Positions 12,490-24,446 of a DNA stretch of 64,000 nucleotides are shown piece after piece. A program made the translations under genes and the position numbers. This DNA comes from Homarus americanus (taxonomy: Eukaryota > Arthropoda > Malacostraca > Decapoda > Nephropidae). The first letter of the stretch is position 1. Every line of letters begins with the position of its first letter. Under the pieces are notes generated by a model, which saw nothing but the letters and a program-made list of their open reading frames with translations, searched no databases and was not told the DNA's origin. The stretch spans positions 10,592,563 through 10,656,562 of the forward strand of contig NW_024737068.1 of assembly GCF_018991925.1 (NCBI RefSeq), written 5' to 3'.

Positions 12490-12668
12490 CTCTCGAGGGT
12501 CGCAGTACGCGAGTTGCGGCTCTCGTGGCCCGCAGTGCAGGAGTTGTGGCTCTCCTGGCCCGTAGTGCAAGAGTTGTGGCTCTCCTGGCCCGCAGTGTAA
12601 GAGTTGTGGCTCTTCTGGCCCGCAGTGCAAGAGTTGTGGCTCTCCTGGCCTGCAATGCAAGAGTCTTT
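12490..12668. repeat. 30-bp minisatellite (block 2)
   Basis: Six copies of a 30-base unit with GGCCCGCAGTGCAAGAGTTG and TGGCTCTCCT. It is recognisably the same family as the block at 11.7 to 12.4 kb (TGGCCCGC...GCAGGAGTT...CTCTCC) but a separate, more homogeneous subfamily, with about 110 bases of non-repeat sequence between the blocks. Confidence 0.85.
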
Positions 12669-13259
12669 GATGAGGTGGCTTTATCGACGCTCCTCTCCAA
12701 CAGACAAAGGCCAAGAAGAATATATATATTTAAAGAACTAAACGCACAAGACATTTACCGTGCTGCCACACCCTCCTGACCCACCATTCGCGTCCTTGAA
12801 CATTTACGGGAATATAATTTCCCGTGATTATCTTCTGTAGTAACACGAAGGGTACTGTTTGGCTGGTAATCCATCACCAAGCGCGGGGGTCGCTCTTAGT
12901 GCGTTTCAAGGGGAGGGGCGAGAAACTGTAGCAGCTGTTTAGGTGAACGAGCAGTGTGAGGAGATTGATGGTGCTTGGAGGTTGTAGAGGTAGATTTATT
13001 GTGTTGGGGGTCTGCGGAGTTGACTGTAGAGCATGTGGAAGCTGTGAAATTTAATTTGAAAGCTTTCCAAGGTTCAAAACTGTGCAGGTAAATGAAAACC
13101 TGTAGCAGGAGGAAATAAAGCTAGATTATTCAACAGCTGTTTACGTATAGTAGCTAAAGATGGTGGGAGTCATCGGAATACTCAGATGTGTTAGAAAAGT
13201 AAACCTCAGTAGATTAAGGACCAGCGTCTGAAATTTCGTTTAATACCTGGCAGAGTAAT
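12669..13259. other. No gene recognised
   Basis: Mixed-composition sequence between two arrays. I see no domain, tRNA or named repeat. Confidence 0.4.
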
Positions 13260-15110
13260 GCGTGATTATGCATACAGTAGAAGCATGTTGTATGGCGTGA
13301 TGTTGTATGTGGGGTGTTGTATAGTAGGGTGCTGTATGGTGGGGGCTGTATGGTGGGTTGCATGGTGTGGATCATGCGTGGTACGAGTGGAGCATGGTGT
13401 GGGTGGTGCGTGGTGCAGGTGGTGCGCAATGGGAGTGGAGCAGGGTAAGGGTGAAGCGGGGTGGTGGTGAAGCAGGGTAGGGGTGGTGGTGGAGCAGGGT
13501 GATGGTAATGAGTGAAGCAGGGTGAGGGTGAAGTAGGGTGGTGGTGGAGAAGTGTGGGGTGGAGAGGAGTGGGGGTAGAGTAGGGTGAGTCTGGATTTGG
13601 GTAGGTTGGGGGTGGAGTAGGGCGGGGTGGTGGAACAGAGTATGAGTAAAGCAGGGTGAGGGTGGAGCGTGGTGGATTAGAGCGGGGTGAGGTGGCGCAT
13701 GGTATGGGTTGTTCGTTGCGTGGGTGGAGCGGAGTAGGGGTTCAGTAGGGTGGGTGGAGCAGGGTGGGTGGAGCAGGTGGGGTGTAGCAGGATAGGGTGG
13801 AGCAGGGTGGGGTGAGCTGGGTGGGTGGAGCAGGGTAGGGTGTAGCAGGTGGCGGTGGTGCAGGGTGGGATGGAGCAGAGTGGGTGGAGCAGCAGGGATG
13901 GGTGGAGCAGGGTGGGTGGAACAGGGTGGGGTGGAGCAGGGTGGGTGGAGCAGAGTGGGGTGGGAGCAGAGGGAGGGAAGGGGGGATGGAGGGAGGTGGG
14001 TGGGGGAGGGGTGGGTGGAGAGGGGTGGGTGGAGAGGGGTGGGGGTGGAACAGGGTGGGGTGGAGCAGGTAGGGTGTAGCAGGTGGCGGTGGTGCAGGGT
14101 GGGATGGAACAGGGTGGGTGGAGCAGCAAGGATGGGTGGAGCAGGGTGGGGTGAACAGGGTGGGGTGGAGCAGGGTGGGATGGAGCAGAGGGAGCAGAGG
14201 GGGATGGAGGGAGGTGGGGTGGAGGGGTGGGGGGAGAGGGGTGGGGTGGAGAGGGGTGTGGGTGGAGAGGTGGGGGGGTGGAACAGGGGTGGGTGGAGTA
14301 GGGGTGGGGTGAAGAGGGGTGGGGGGTGGAGAGGGGCTGGGGTGGAGCAGGATGGGGGTGGATCAGGGTCGGGTGGAGCAGGGTGGGGTGGAACAGGGTG
14401 GGGCTGAGCAGAGGGGATGGAGGGAGGGGTGGAGAGGGGTGGGGTGGAGCAGGGGGTGGAGGGGGAGGGGGGGGTGGAGCAGGGGTGGGGGTGGGGAGTT
14501 CGGTGGAGCAGGGTGGGGGTTGAGAGGGGTGGGGTGGAGCAGGGTGGAGTGGAGAGGGGTGGGGGTGAGAGGGGCTAGGGGGAGCAGGATGGGGTGGATC
14601 AGGGGTCGGATGGAGCAGGTGGGGGGGAACAGGGTGGGGCTGAGCAGGGTGGGTGGAACAGGGTGGGGTGGAGCAGGGTGGGGTGGGCAGAGTGGGGTGG
14701 AGCAGGGCGGAGTGGAGCAGGGTTGGGTGGAGCAGCGTGGGGTTGAGCAGGGCGGAGTGAAGCAGGATTGGGTGGAGCAGTGGGGTGGAGCAAGGTGGGG
14801 TGAAGCAGGGTGGGATGGAGCAGGGTGGGGCTGGTGGTGGAGCAGGTTGGAGGAGAGAGGGGTGGAGAGGGGTGGGGGTGGAGGGGTGGAGGTGGAACAG
14901 GATGGGGTGGAGAGGGGTGGGGATGGGGCAGAGTGGGGGTGGAGCAGGGTGGGGTAGAGCAGGGTGGGGTGGAGCAGGGTGGGGTGGAAGGGGGTGAGGG
15001 TGGTGGTGGAGCAGGGTGGGGTGGATCAGAGTGGGGTTGTTAACGGCGGGGTAACATGTGCTAGGGTTGTTCATGACGGAGTAATATGTGGTGGGGTTGT
15101 TCATGGCGGG
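13260..15110. repeat. G-rich minisatellite, GGGTGGAGCA type
   Basis: About 1.8 kb of short units around GGGTGGAGCAGGGTGGGGT (period mostly 10 to 15 bases), more regular between 13,740 and 15,030. The left edge (13,270-13,700) is a looser GTGGTG/GCAGGGTGAGG version. As in the 3.8-7.6 kb array, G is confined to the + strand and the complementary strand stays open for nearly 500 Pro/His/Ser codons without looking like a protein. Confidence 0.93.
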
Positions 15111-16599
15111 GAACACAGATCTAGGAAAGAACAATGGCAAGAGACACAACCGTGTGGTCATCCTCCATTTTGTAGGGCAAACTTGACCGCTCCGTGGAAT
15201 TTAGCGATGGCCTTAAACTTGTCTACATGTACACTGTCTATCACTATTAAAGAATAACCTCGTAAGAAGACTAATAATTCTGAGACACATGAATGGAGTT
15301 CTGACATTCTCAGGCTGTAGATATCAATTTCCTCTTTCTTTATTAATAAGAAATCTTAATTTTTTTGGTTGTCTACATCTGGAAATTCCTCTGAATCATC
15401 TAATGGATGAGTCAGGTTGACTAAGAAAATCTCCAGTCGACCCACCACGAACCGATGGACGTTCGGGAACGAGGATGTACAGTGAAGAAAATCTTGGGGA
15501 AATGTACTCCACTGTTCATAGTAGGAAACCCTAAGTAATGTTATTTCATTTCTGAGATCCCTTTTTTTATCGGCTTTAAATGATGCGAGTGAAGCAGATA
15601 TTATAGTTTTTTTAAATACATGTCTAACTTTATTTACAACCTGCACAGTTTACAGAATGAATAAAACACGTTAGTATAATTCATAACTTCTGTTTAGTAT
15701 GTATTTAATGTTTTTCTTCAATATCTGTTGATTATCATCCTGTGATCGCCTCTCCGCAGAACAACTCACAGGATCTGCATGAAAATCGATAAAGATTTGA
15801 AAGTTTCTGCACAGCATGACGGTGCACGCTCCCGCAATATTACGAAAGCTCACTACTTTTCCTGTCGTTGAAATCACCGAGATGGATTTAGAAAATAAGT
15901 GAATTACGGACATTAAACAAAGGAAGTATGGTAGATTATTATCAGTGTATTGGAAATATTCAGTAAATCGTGATCGTTCAAACGTGTCACATAAATATTA
16001 GTTTATTAGTTTCGATTTTATTTCAATATTAACAAAGAAAAAATGTTATTTGTTTTCAAGGTAAAAATACTTTATATGTAGACTCCGGCAGCTAGGAACT
16101 AATGCACAAACAAGTGTATCTAAGACTGGTGCCGATAGGGGCAATGCCAGTTATGTTTCCCTCAATAATTATTCTTCTCATATACATTTGTGTGTTTATC
16201 TTAGCAATTGACTTTGTATTTATTTATATTATCGTTTGTGTTTTTCAGAAAATTGTATAATCTTATGTCATGCTTAATCACATAAATAATTGGAAAACTT
16301 TGCCCAATTAGGATCACTGTTGCTTACACGTGGCAAGTGACATGCACAGTAAATACGCAGCAATGCAGACATTACACGAGGATTCTTAACTACGGACACC
16401 ACGTCTAATTTACCCAGTTTACCTTATTTACGACACACCTCAAATATTAGGGTCACCGCAGCCATTAATAGCGGGTTTTGCGGTGAGTCAGTGAGGCAAG
16501 CATACAATACAAACGTCACAGTCGCTACCGGATGGTAAATTTTACCTCTTCCAAACACTGCAATCATGACCGTACTTTCCACCCCTCTTCTCCACTCAC
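15111..16599. other. Likely hedgehog intron, no exon recognised
   Basis: AT-rich sequence upstream of the hedgehog Hint exon. I looked for the other hedgehog exons (signal peptide with the Cys-Gly-Pro-Gly-Arg start, and the middle of the signalling domain) and did not find them here or further left in the window, so they are probably outside it. No other feature is supported. Confidence 0.4.
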
Positions 16600-16692
16600 A
16601 CACAGTTGGTGGACTGGGGATTTCCCCGGGATCGAACCAAAGATCTTAAGAACGGGAAGAAAGTGCTGTATCCACTTGGCCGCCGCACTCTT
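16600..16692 (-). mobile_element. tRNA-derived SINE, family 1, copy 2 (tRNA part)
   Basis: On the minus strand: GTGCGGCGGCCAAGTGG, then TACAGCACTTTCTTCCCG, then GGTTCGATCCCGGGG. These correspond to A-box and B-box regions of a tRNA-like head. It matches the copy at 2.9-3.1 kb. It lies in the probable hedgehog intron. Confidence 0.75.
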
Positions 16693-17036
16693 TAGTAAGA
16701 TTATGTAAATACACTTAGTGGTATCTCACACGCCGCTTACACCGACTGAATCGAGAGATGTAGTAAGTGAGAGTTAGTCTAAACATATTCGCGTTGGAGC
16801 AGCGAAATTTTTCATTTAAATTTGCAAACGTGTATTTTCCGTAGAGGCTGAAAGTTGAAATAACAGACGATATGGTTAGCATTACTTCCAGACGATTATG
16901 AGGGTTGAGTCTTGCTGATTAAAGTGCAAATCTTAGCAGTACAAGCGTGAGACTTTAGTTGACAGTGCATAGTGTTCATAGCACAAAGCTGTTGGCTTTT
17001 TACTCCTTATAAAATAATTTATATTTTTATATTTTA

Positions 17037-17125
17037 CTAGCGAATAAACGCCGCCCTCCGGCGGCTCATTCGCTAGGCCACGGTAGGACGCCACCCTCCG
17101 GGAGGCTCCACATTGTCTCACTGTT
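17037..17125 (-). mobile_element. Non-autonomous Helitron 3' terminus
   Basis: On the minus strand the sequence ends CTAG followed by T, the expected Helitron 3' end (CTRR inserted before T). The terminal 40 bases (17,076 to 17,037) form a nested palindrome: CTAGCGAAT pairs with ATTCGCTAG, and inside it GCCGCC pairs with GGCGGC around a short loop. Upstream, the block GGAGCCTCCCGGAGGGTGG and its neighbours are shared almost exactly with the end of the helicase-bearing Helitron at 40.0 kb, so the two belong to the same family. The 5' end (TC start) should lie at higher coordinates but I cannot place it. Confidence 0.75.
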
Positions 17126-17254
17126 CAGTCCCCAAAACTTCTTCTTCCATCAATAGTTCATTAACGGTGTATGTAAGTTCCACTACAACGGTATAGCAAA
17201 GTATATTTTTTTATCATTAAACTGTTATTATTTTATTGTCTAATCATCACTACA

Positions 17255-17460
17255 TATAACATCATCCATCATCACTACATATAATATCATCCATCATCAC
17301 TACATATAATACCATCCATCATCATTACATATAACACCACCCATCATCACTACATATAACAACATCCATCATCACTACATATAACATCATCCATCATCAC
17401 TACAGTACATATAACACCATCCATCATCATCACTACATATAACACCATCCATCATCACCA
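17255..17460. repeat. 25-bp tandem array in hedgehog intron
   Basis: Eight imperfect copies of a 25-base unit (ATCATCACTACATATAACAC plus CATCC), ending about 190 bases before the hedgehog exon. Copies differ by single-base changes and 3- to 5-base indels, so the copy number is probably variable. Confidence 0.9.
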
Positions 17461-17646
17461 GAGATCGGTAAAGTAGTTTCCGAGATTCTCGTGCGGACAC
17501 ACACACACAAACACACAGACATACTTCTTTGTTTTATAGATATAGATAAATCTTTTTTCATTCTCCTACCATCATATGTCTTCACAGATATTGACTACAT
17601 TTTCTGAATCCATGTCAGCACCTTCTAACAATCCCATTCTTTCCAG

Positions 17647-18443
17647 AATCGTCAGCGGCCAGTAAGTTGGGCGGTTGCTTCCCTGGGCATGGGAAGGTGA
17701 GGACACCATCAGGAGTGATGCCGGTGTCAGTCATCCAGGAGGGCGATGAGGTGCAGGTGATGCGACCTGACGGTTCACTGAGCTTTAGTCCAGTTCTCAT
17801 GTTCCTCCACCGTGACCCTCGAGTGTCCCGCTCCTTTTTAAGGCTCACCACGGCCAGTGGCGCTACCCTCACACTCACCCCCTCACACCTCATCCTGCTG
17901 CTACAGCGTCACCTATCTCCAACTACAACACCTACCGTTATGGATGCCCTGGACCACGGCGGGGTGGTATTGGCGGGGCGGGTAGAGGCGGGGGACTTTC
18001 TGCTTGTCACTGGCCAAGAAGGAGTGAGTCTGGAAGAAGTGGTAGGGATTCGACATGTGATGGGAGAAGGAGTCTTCGCACCTCTCACAGCTGAGGGAAC
18101 GGTCGTCGTCGACGGGTTTATAGCTTCCTGCTACGCCGTCATAGACTCCCAGGCTATTGCTCACTGGGCCTTCCTCCCTGTCAGGCTATATAGTAATCTG
18201 AAGGAGGCAGCTCTGTCTCTGCTGCGTGCACTAGGTGCCCTCACGCCGCCATTCCCCAGAAAACCTTTTAAAACGTATAATGATAAACACTTGTTCAACG
18301 ACAGCAGAAACAGCGTGAGGTGGCGAGAAGAGGTTCATAGCAACATTGTGGAGGACATGGAGGCCATCCACATCCACTGGTACCCACGACTCCTGTACAC
18401 CATTGCCTCCTGGCTCCTGCCTTCACACCTCGTCTACTCCTAG
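17647..18443 (+). CDS. hh: Hedgehog, last exon (Hint/Hog autoprocessing domain)
   Basis: This exon encodes the C-terminal half of Hedgehog, which cleaves the precursor and attaches cholesterol to the signalling half in the secretory pathway. It begins after the acceptor TTTCCAG; the first two bases complete a Glu codon (phase 1), and the text ESSAASKLGGCFPG matches the vertebrate exon boundary before the Gly-Cys-Phe cleavage site in both position and phase. Visible key features: the nucleophile Cys of GGCFPG (codon 17,676), the Thr and His of LTPSHL, the block FAPLTAEGTVVVDG, and the conserved Cys in ASCYAVIDSQ followed by AHWAF. The tail (HIHWYPRLLY...WLLPSHLVYS) matches the sterol-recognition end of the family. 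The frame is intact to a TAG stop. The signalling-domain exons are not seen, so the gene is partial here. Arthropods normally have a single hedgehog gene. Confidence 0.93.
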
Positions 18444-18646
18444 TGAAGCAGTTGCTGTGGCCAAAGCGCCATGTGTAGTGGAGGGAGTACTGCTGAAGCA
18501 CCTGGTGAAGCTTGTGGCGCCAACGCTAGGGTTGGTGCCCAGACTATTAGTGCTGTGCCGGGATAAGCTTACTGCCATTATTAAGTCACGAACAAACACA
18601 AAAAGCACGGTAACTATGATGGTGATGGACATGCCCAGAACTGAAC

Positions 18647-18652
18647 AATAAA
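18647..18652 (+). terminator. Candidate hedgehog polyadenylation signal
   Basis: AATAAA lies about 205 bases after the hedgehog stop codon. It is the first canonical signal downstream of the stop, but the 3' end is not proven from sequence alone. Confidence 0.45.
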
Positions 18653-18659
18653 CGACAAG

Positions 18660-21600
18660 GATACTCCCACCTAATTGATTATGTATATTGTTTATGCAAA
18701 TGACCGTCAGAGTAGTGTGCGCTGTCGGATGTCTGTGAGAAAAATGCAAAAGTAAAATTGGTGTCCACAGACTTTTCCATCTACCCTTGAGGAAGACCTT
18801 ACATCTTCGTGTTAACGAGAAATTTGAACTCTTTCAGAAAATGAAAAATTAATAAAAAAAGAAAGAAAATCTCTGATTATTGTGACAGCTTTAGTGGGCG
18901 GTTTCAAGACCTGACAACCAGACTATCAAAGCTGAAAGTGATGGCTTCTTGAGTGCTTCAAAAACAGGTGCCAAGACCAAGGAAAAAGATAATTATTTAT
19001 AGGTGAATTTAAAACCAAGGACGATTATAAAGCGTTTGATAGACGCCGACAACACATAAGAATAGGAGAGAGCGATTCCGTTGAAGGATACAGGAACCCA
19101 GGATAAGGTTGACCTGGGCCAGGGCTTGTGATAGCCAGGGCTGCCGATGGCTCCCATGGCCAAGAAATGTTATAATCTCAGTGACGACGTGGAGGAAGGT
19201 GATACTCTGTACATTATGGAAGGCGCGAGATGTGTGACTGTGCATGCGTGTGTTTTAGCAGTATGAATGGCTGTCATTGTGTGAGTGGAGTGTTACATGG
19301 CCAGTTAACAGTCAGTGTGATACAACTACCAGATCATAACATTAAAATTGCGTGCCATAGTCCATGATGATGCATTTATTCCCTCTGCTCCATCCAAGTG
19401 GCTCGTGTTCATTATTGACAACGTAACTCTTCCCACCACCACACTTGGTCGGTCCACATCAACACCCTCCTCTTTCATCTTATATTCCATCATACTTTCC
19501 TTGCAAAAACTTTCCTTCCCCAAGACTCCAAGAAACATACACGTTTGTCCTCCTCATTACATCATATTATCTATCTACTATCATTTCTGAGTAGATCTTC
19601 CATCTCTTTCATGATCTACAATCGTCTTTTTCTCTCCATTCCTACGCCATATTTACATGTTCTACTCTCGCTCATTCCCAGTCTTCTTGTAACCACTTCT
19701 CTATCACAACATTTGTAATTCTCATTCTCACCAGGATATACTGGTAGCTGTCGTCTCTAACATGTCTACCCTTTGCCTCACGATATGGCTACATGTCAAA
19801 CGCCTCCATAATATTTCGCATTTGTTGTACGCCCATTGTTTTATGTAGCTCCCTCATAACGTGTTGTTCAGTAACTGCTTGTGTGCTGTATGGCTTTGTG
19901 TGTGATGACCTTGTTGTGTACATATGCTGCATAAATGTGTATATCATAGTTGTAATTTACATAATTGTAATTTATGTTCTGAATAAACTATATATCATTG
20001 TTTCCCAATGTAAATTATTTGTAAATATATATATCTAGCCTTGTGAAATTACTATGTGCCACAATCTAATACAAACGACTGCAACAGAGCTATCCTGTAG
20101 ATATACTGTCATGCTTCTACACATGCAGTTAGTAGTCAGAAGACGACTAATCCACAACAACACAAAATATTAACACATTCTGACATACACTCTCTGCCGC
20201 CATAGGTCCTGCACAACGTACTGAAAGGCATTGCCTCTTTTATGTATGAATGAAATAAAGAGTCTGAGAAAAAAGATGCCCAAGGCAGTGCTTCACTAAT
20301 CAAAGACATAAATATAGCTTCTAAAAAAATATATAAAAATCTGTAACTGAGAAGCTGATTACTTCCGAGGAGGACATCATAATTGTGAGATACATTTTCC
20401 TGTCAATCTGAAATCAATATTGAATTAGTTAGATTTCAGAAGTGCTGCCACGGTGCCCTGCGTGATGGATACTAAGCTTAAGCGTTAATAAATAATAATA
20501 GTTCATCTTGAAACGTGGCATATCTGATCTTCCGAAAACCAAAAATGATATAATGCCGTGATTCACTGAACATTTATAAACCTTAACTTGTGGATCCTGG
20601 GGAGTCTATTTGGACGACAGGCAGTACATATAATATTCTCGACTCTGCCAGTCATTAGGCAGTAATTAAACAGACCATAGCGTGTCTAGGAATAACCCGT
20701 TGACATATTACGGATTATAGATATTAACACTTTAAGTACTAGACCTGTGTTGTACAGTAGACAAGACAATATGTGCCAACCTTAATACCAAGAAGATATA
20801 AGTCGTGCCAATACATTGTATACTTTGTTCTTTGACTTTTTCCTTTGTTCAAGAAATTGTCATATGTCTTTTAGAACTGTAGGTGAGTAGTTGTTAAGTG
20901 TTAGCAGCTGTCAGTAACAGTTTAATAACCCAATGATGTCGACAGAATAATTAATAGCAATTTTTCAAATATTTCCTTTCTCACACACACACAAACACAC
21001 ACACACACATTCCCAAAGATGGTGGCTATTCATAAATATATCGCAGTTAACACTAACCATATCACCATCGATGATATTTTCTCACCTGTTAGGCATAAAA
21101 TTACTCTGTATTCATCAAACACTTTGCAATGAACAATCAGTTAACTTTATACATATCTTATCAAACAACCACACAAAGTAACGTATCAATATAAATAACT
21201 GCCACTACTACCCGTGTGACACATTTTCACCCCTACGAGTGTCCGTCTCTTCTGACAGTGGACACCAGATTGATTACAAAATATCATTGATTTTTCCCTT
21301 CCAGTTCGCAATGTTCATTTCCGCTGGCACTTGTGCCCAGTATGCGTCATTTATGTCAACAGTGCCATTGTCATAATTTTGCTGTAATAAACCATGATAG
21401 AAGACGACCCACAAGTGTTTCATCATCCTTTACATCTCTTATATCTTGACCTAGGAGGGCCTCGAGGGAGAACCTTAACAGAGTTTCAACCCAAATATGA
21501 AACGTGTTTAGATATTAGGAGACGAGACGAAAAGTCATCCTAGCAAATACGATATGGTAGTAAAGGTTCACTCGTTTGCTTGCAGCTACTTTCCAGGAAA

Positions 21601-22520
21601 ATTATTAAGTTCTGAAACGTCGATCGACAGTGATTGTCAGGTTCTTCATTTCTCTGGTAATTTTGTAAGTATTTTTAAATAGATCAAGGTCCTTCGTCTT
21701 GCCTCTTCGGATAAGGCCCCATCTGAGCTACAGCGGAATGCATCCAAGATGTCCTATAAAGTATGCAACACCAGTACTTACAAGACAACTCCAGAGGCAC
21801 ATTATCTTGATTAATTAACACCCACTGGGTTTATATCTGATACTAGTTAACTTTCTCACGCAGTCATGTTATGAAATTATAATATATGAATATAAACTTC
21901 CTAAAATAAAGCGTCCATCACTTTCAGGTGACTGATGATGTCATACGATCTTTTAGCGCTGAAGTAGGGGCCTCCTGGAGGGAAGGCCTTAGATGCTATC
22001 TAGTGTCACTCAGTTGGTTTTCATGGTGCAAACTTGTCTTTATTTGATTATACATGTTTGCTCTAGTCCTCAAGGCAATTAAACATTGGGACCTTGGCCA
22101 GTCTTGAACTGACAAACGCGATGTATTTTTATGGTACCAATGTTACAGTAAATCTTATAATAAAACAATATAGTTCATATGGCCTACCACACATACAGTA
22201 GATGTAGCAGGCTCAAAGCTCGCTATTAGGTGATATTTTATATGACAACGTTTTTTTGTAAGGACACTTGACACCAGTCTTGTCTATTGCCATTTGACGG
22301 TTCACAGTCATACACTAATACGCACCTGAACAATTCCTAATTATTACAAATTACGATCTCAATTACAGGTACTACGCAGAGTAGTAAAATATTTCCCACC
22401 ACCGGTACCAAATCAAGGAGTTCAATGTAGTCGTCATAGTAATTCAGTTTCGGAAGTGAATTCGGTGAGATGGATATAAGAATTCGCTCATATCTACAGC
22501 AAATATAGGAAATGTATCAA
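18660..22520. other. Long stretch without recognised gene
   Basis: Nearly 3.9 kb of AT-rich sequence. A short CA-rich run lies at 20,982-21,010. Several open frames of 60 to 80 codons occur, but none has a domain, splice context or composition that I would defend. Promoters or enhancers of hedgehog could lie here but nothing shows it. Confidence 0.45.
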
Positions 22521-22524
22521 GAAA

Positions 22525-23060
22525 AGAATATCTTGGTTAATATTTCATAGTGACCATTCACGAAACTTTGTATTAATTCTTATATAGAGAAATAGAACAA
22601 ACAAAAATATATATAAATTTTCGAGTTATTTAAACAAAATCTATTTTACCTAAGAGAGTACAGGTTCGCGGGTATATACAATGTTTACTTCAGTCAATCA
22701 GCAGAAGTATTGATGATAGTTGATTCTCGAGGGCATACGCTTACTCACGTTTCAGTCGGAAATTTATATTTTCGAGTTTTGTTACTTATCGATTTCAGGT
22801 TTGGTTTATTTTGGTTCCTTTGTGGGTTTTTTATTTGTCTTGTTGAGTTAGGTTAGGTTTACACACTGGAAGGGTGTGTTAGGCCAGGTCCTTCTGGTTT
22901 TTCTGGGTAAGTTCGGTTAGGTTAGACATGTATACTGATATTTGTAAGTTCTTGGGTTTCATTAGATAAAGCATTCTTATTATATTTGTTTCATTTCCTA
23001 TTATAAGAATCAATATAAGGATTCGTGAATGGTCACTGCGAAATATTTACCAATATCGTA
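22525..23060. mobile_element. Foldback/MITE-like element with TTAGG-rich core
   Basis: The left end (about 22,540-22,605) and right end (about 22,970-23,056) are inverted copies of each other, sharing AGTGACCATTCACGAA and flanking text over about 75 bases. Between them lies non-coding sequence with GTTAGGTTAGG (22,850 and 22,915). There is no transposase, so this would be a non-autonomous element. Target-site duplication was not identified. Confidence 0.6.
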
Positions 23061-24318
23061 TCTGCTATGGGAGCCGCTGGTCACCTACCTATGTCGAGCT
23101 CCGGCATGAGCTGCTTACTGTATAGCATGTCAATGTTCATTTAGATTCTAGAATGTTACTTGTCTCTTCAGAATCCACCAATTTTGTCACTTACATAACA
23201 TAGCATTAACTACACACAGCAAGACAATATCAGTCACTCAAAAAATATTATCACTATTTTCAGAAGTTACTGATTCCACCAATACCCGTAAACCATGCTT
23301 CTTAACCTAACACATAGATTCCACAAGCACCTGTAGTTTTTCAAGGCACAACCAACAGGCACCCGTAGTTAAGGCGCAAACATGCATTTCTCCACCTTGG
23401 AAAATGTACCTCTAAGTACCCACTAGACTCCTGGTCTCAGTGTGTGATCTTTCATTCACTCAGCTGGCCTCATTTTACACTCAGTACATCCATGAACAGA
23501 AGGGAGTGAGCCAATCAGACCTTGTACAGTTGAGAGAAGCTTTAGCTTCTCGTAGTAAAAGGTTTTCACTAACTGCTTGAAGATATGTGATATTATGAGC
23601 CGAGGTAGTAGAGATCTGGCGACCTCAGACGATCGTCAGTTGTGCCCCAGACAGCTGGTGTCACTTCAGAGATCCCTTGCAAACCCAGCTAACCAGTGAC
23701 AAGCCTGCACTGATCGTTCCAACTGCGACAATTGCTAATCATCATTCATCAACGGCAGTCTCAAACGGCAGTCATCACTCGCAGTCATCACTCACAGTCA
23801 TGTGGGTTCTGACGAAAACCCTGCAATGAACTCACTGTTAGTTATTGCTAATTTTATCACTGCCATACCTAAACCCTGTATGAGATCGAATGAGACTTAC
23901 TAGTTATCCTGCAATGTCGTAACACAGGTGACTAGACCACGTGACCGTTTTGTCCTGTCTGACGCACAACCGTCCTCTCTGTTCGAACGCTGTCGTCTCA
24001 CTGAGAAACAGCCAGGCTCGTGCTTTCCCAAGCTTAGGCCTACGTGACATATTTTCCCGCATAACTAATAGCTTCGTTGGGACACACTTAACATATTCAG
24101 ACTGAGAAACGATCTATAATTATTTTTAATTTAATAACTGATATTTCATTTCATAATTCGCCACCAGATTTAGTCGCCAGAGTATACTTAATATTATATG
24201 GGTGCAGTTCGCTACTCTCACACTACTGTTGATAAGCGCTGTCCCCTCTCAGACAACCTTGAAACTCAGTATTGCCAATGGCGCGGCGTTTGAAATTACA
24301 CTGAAATTTCTGAATATT

Positions 24319-24327
<9 letters not shown>

Positions 24328-24399
<72 letters not shown>
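24328..24399. repeat. (AT)n microsatellite
   Basis: About 72 bases of AT repeat. The flanking text AAATTACACTGAAATTTCTG occurs on both sides of it, so the repeat and its flank were locally duplicated. A second, shorter AT run follows at 24,426-24,447. Confidence 0.95.
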
Positions 24400-24402
<3 letters not shown>

Positions 24403-24446
24403 TACACTGAAATTTCTGAATATCATATATATATATATATATATAT

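Noticed and set aside
13677..15161. A 494-codon minus-strand open frame rich in Pro, His, Ser
   Set aside because: It is the complement of the GGGTGGAGCA array; openness comes from the lack of stop triplets in the repeat.
16600..16692. A functional tRNA gene
   Set aside because: The tRNA-like head continues into a body shared with two other copies, and pairing of the arms is imperfect, so a SINE is the better call.
17255..17460. CRISPR-like array
   Set aside because: The units are directly adjacent with no unique spacers, and the context is eukaryotic.
18346..18651. Extension of the hedgehog protein in another frame
   Set aside because: The Hint domain ends normally at LPSHLVYS with a stop; the overlapping frame has no hedgehog similarity.
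19009..19245. A minus-strand open frame with HVVTEIITFLGHGSHRQ
   Set aside because: Composition is protein-like but I can match it to nothing, and no splice sites or homologues can be shown.
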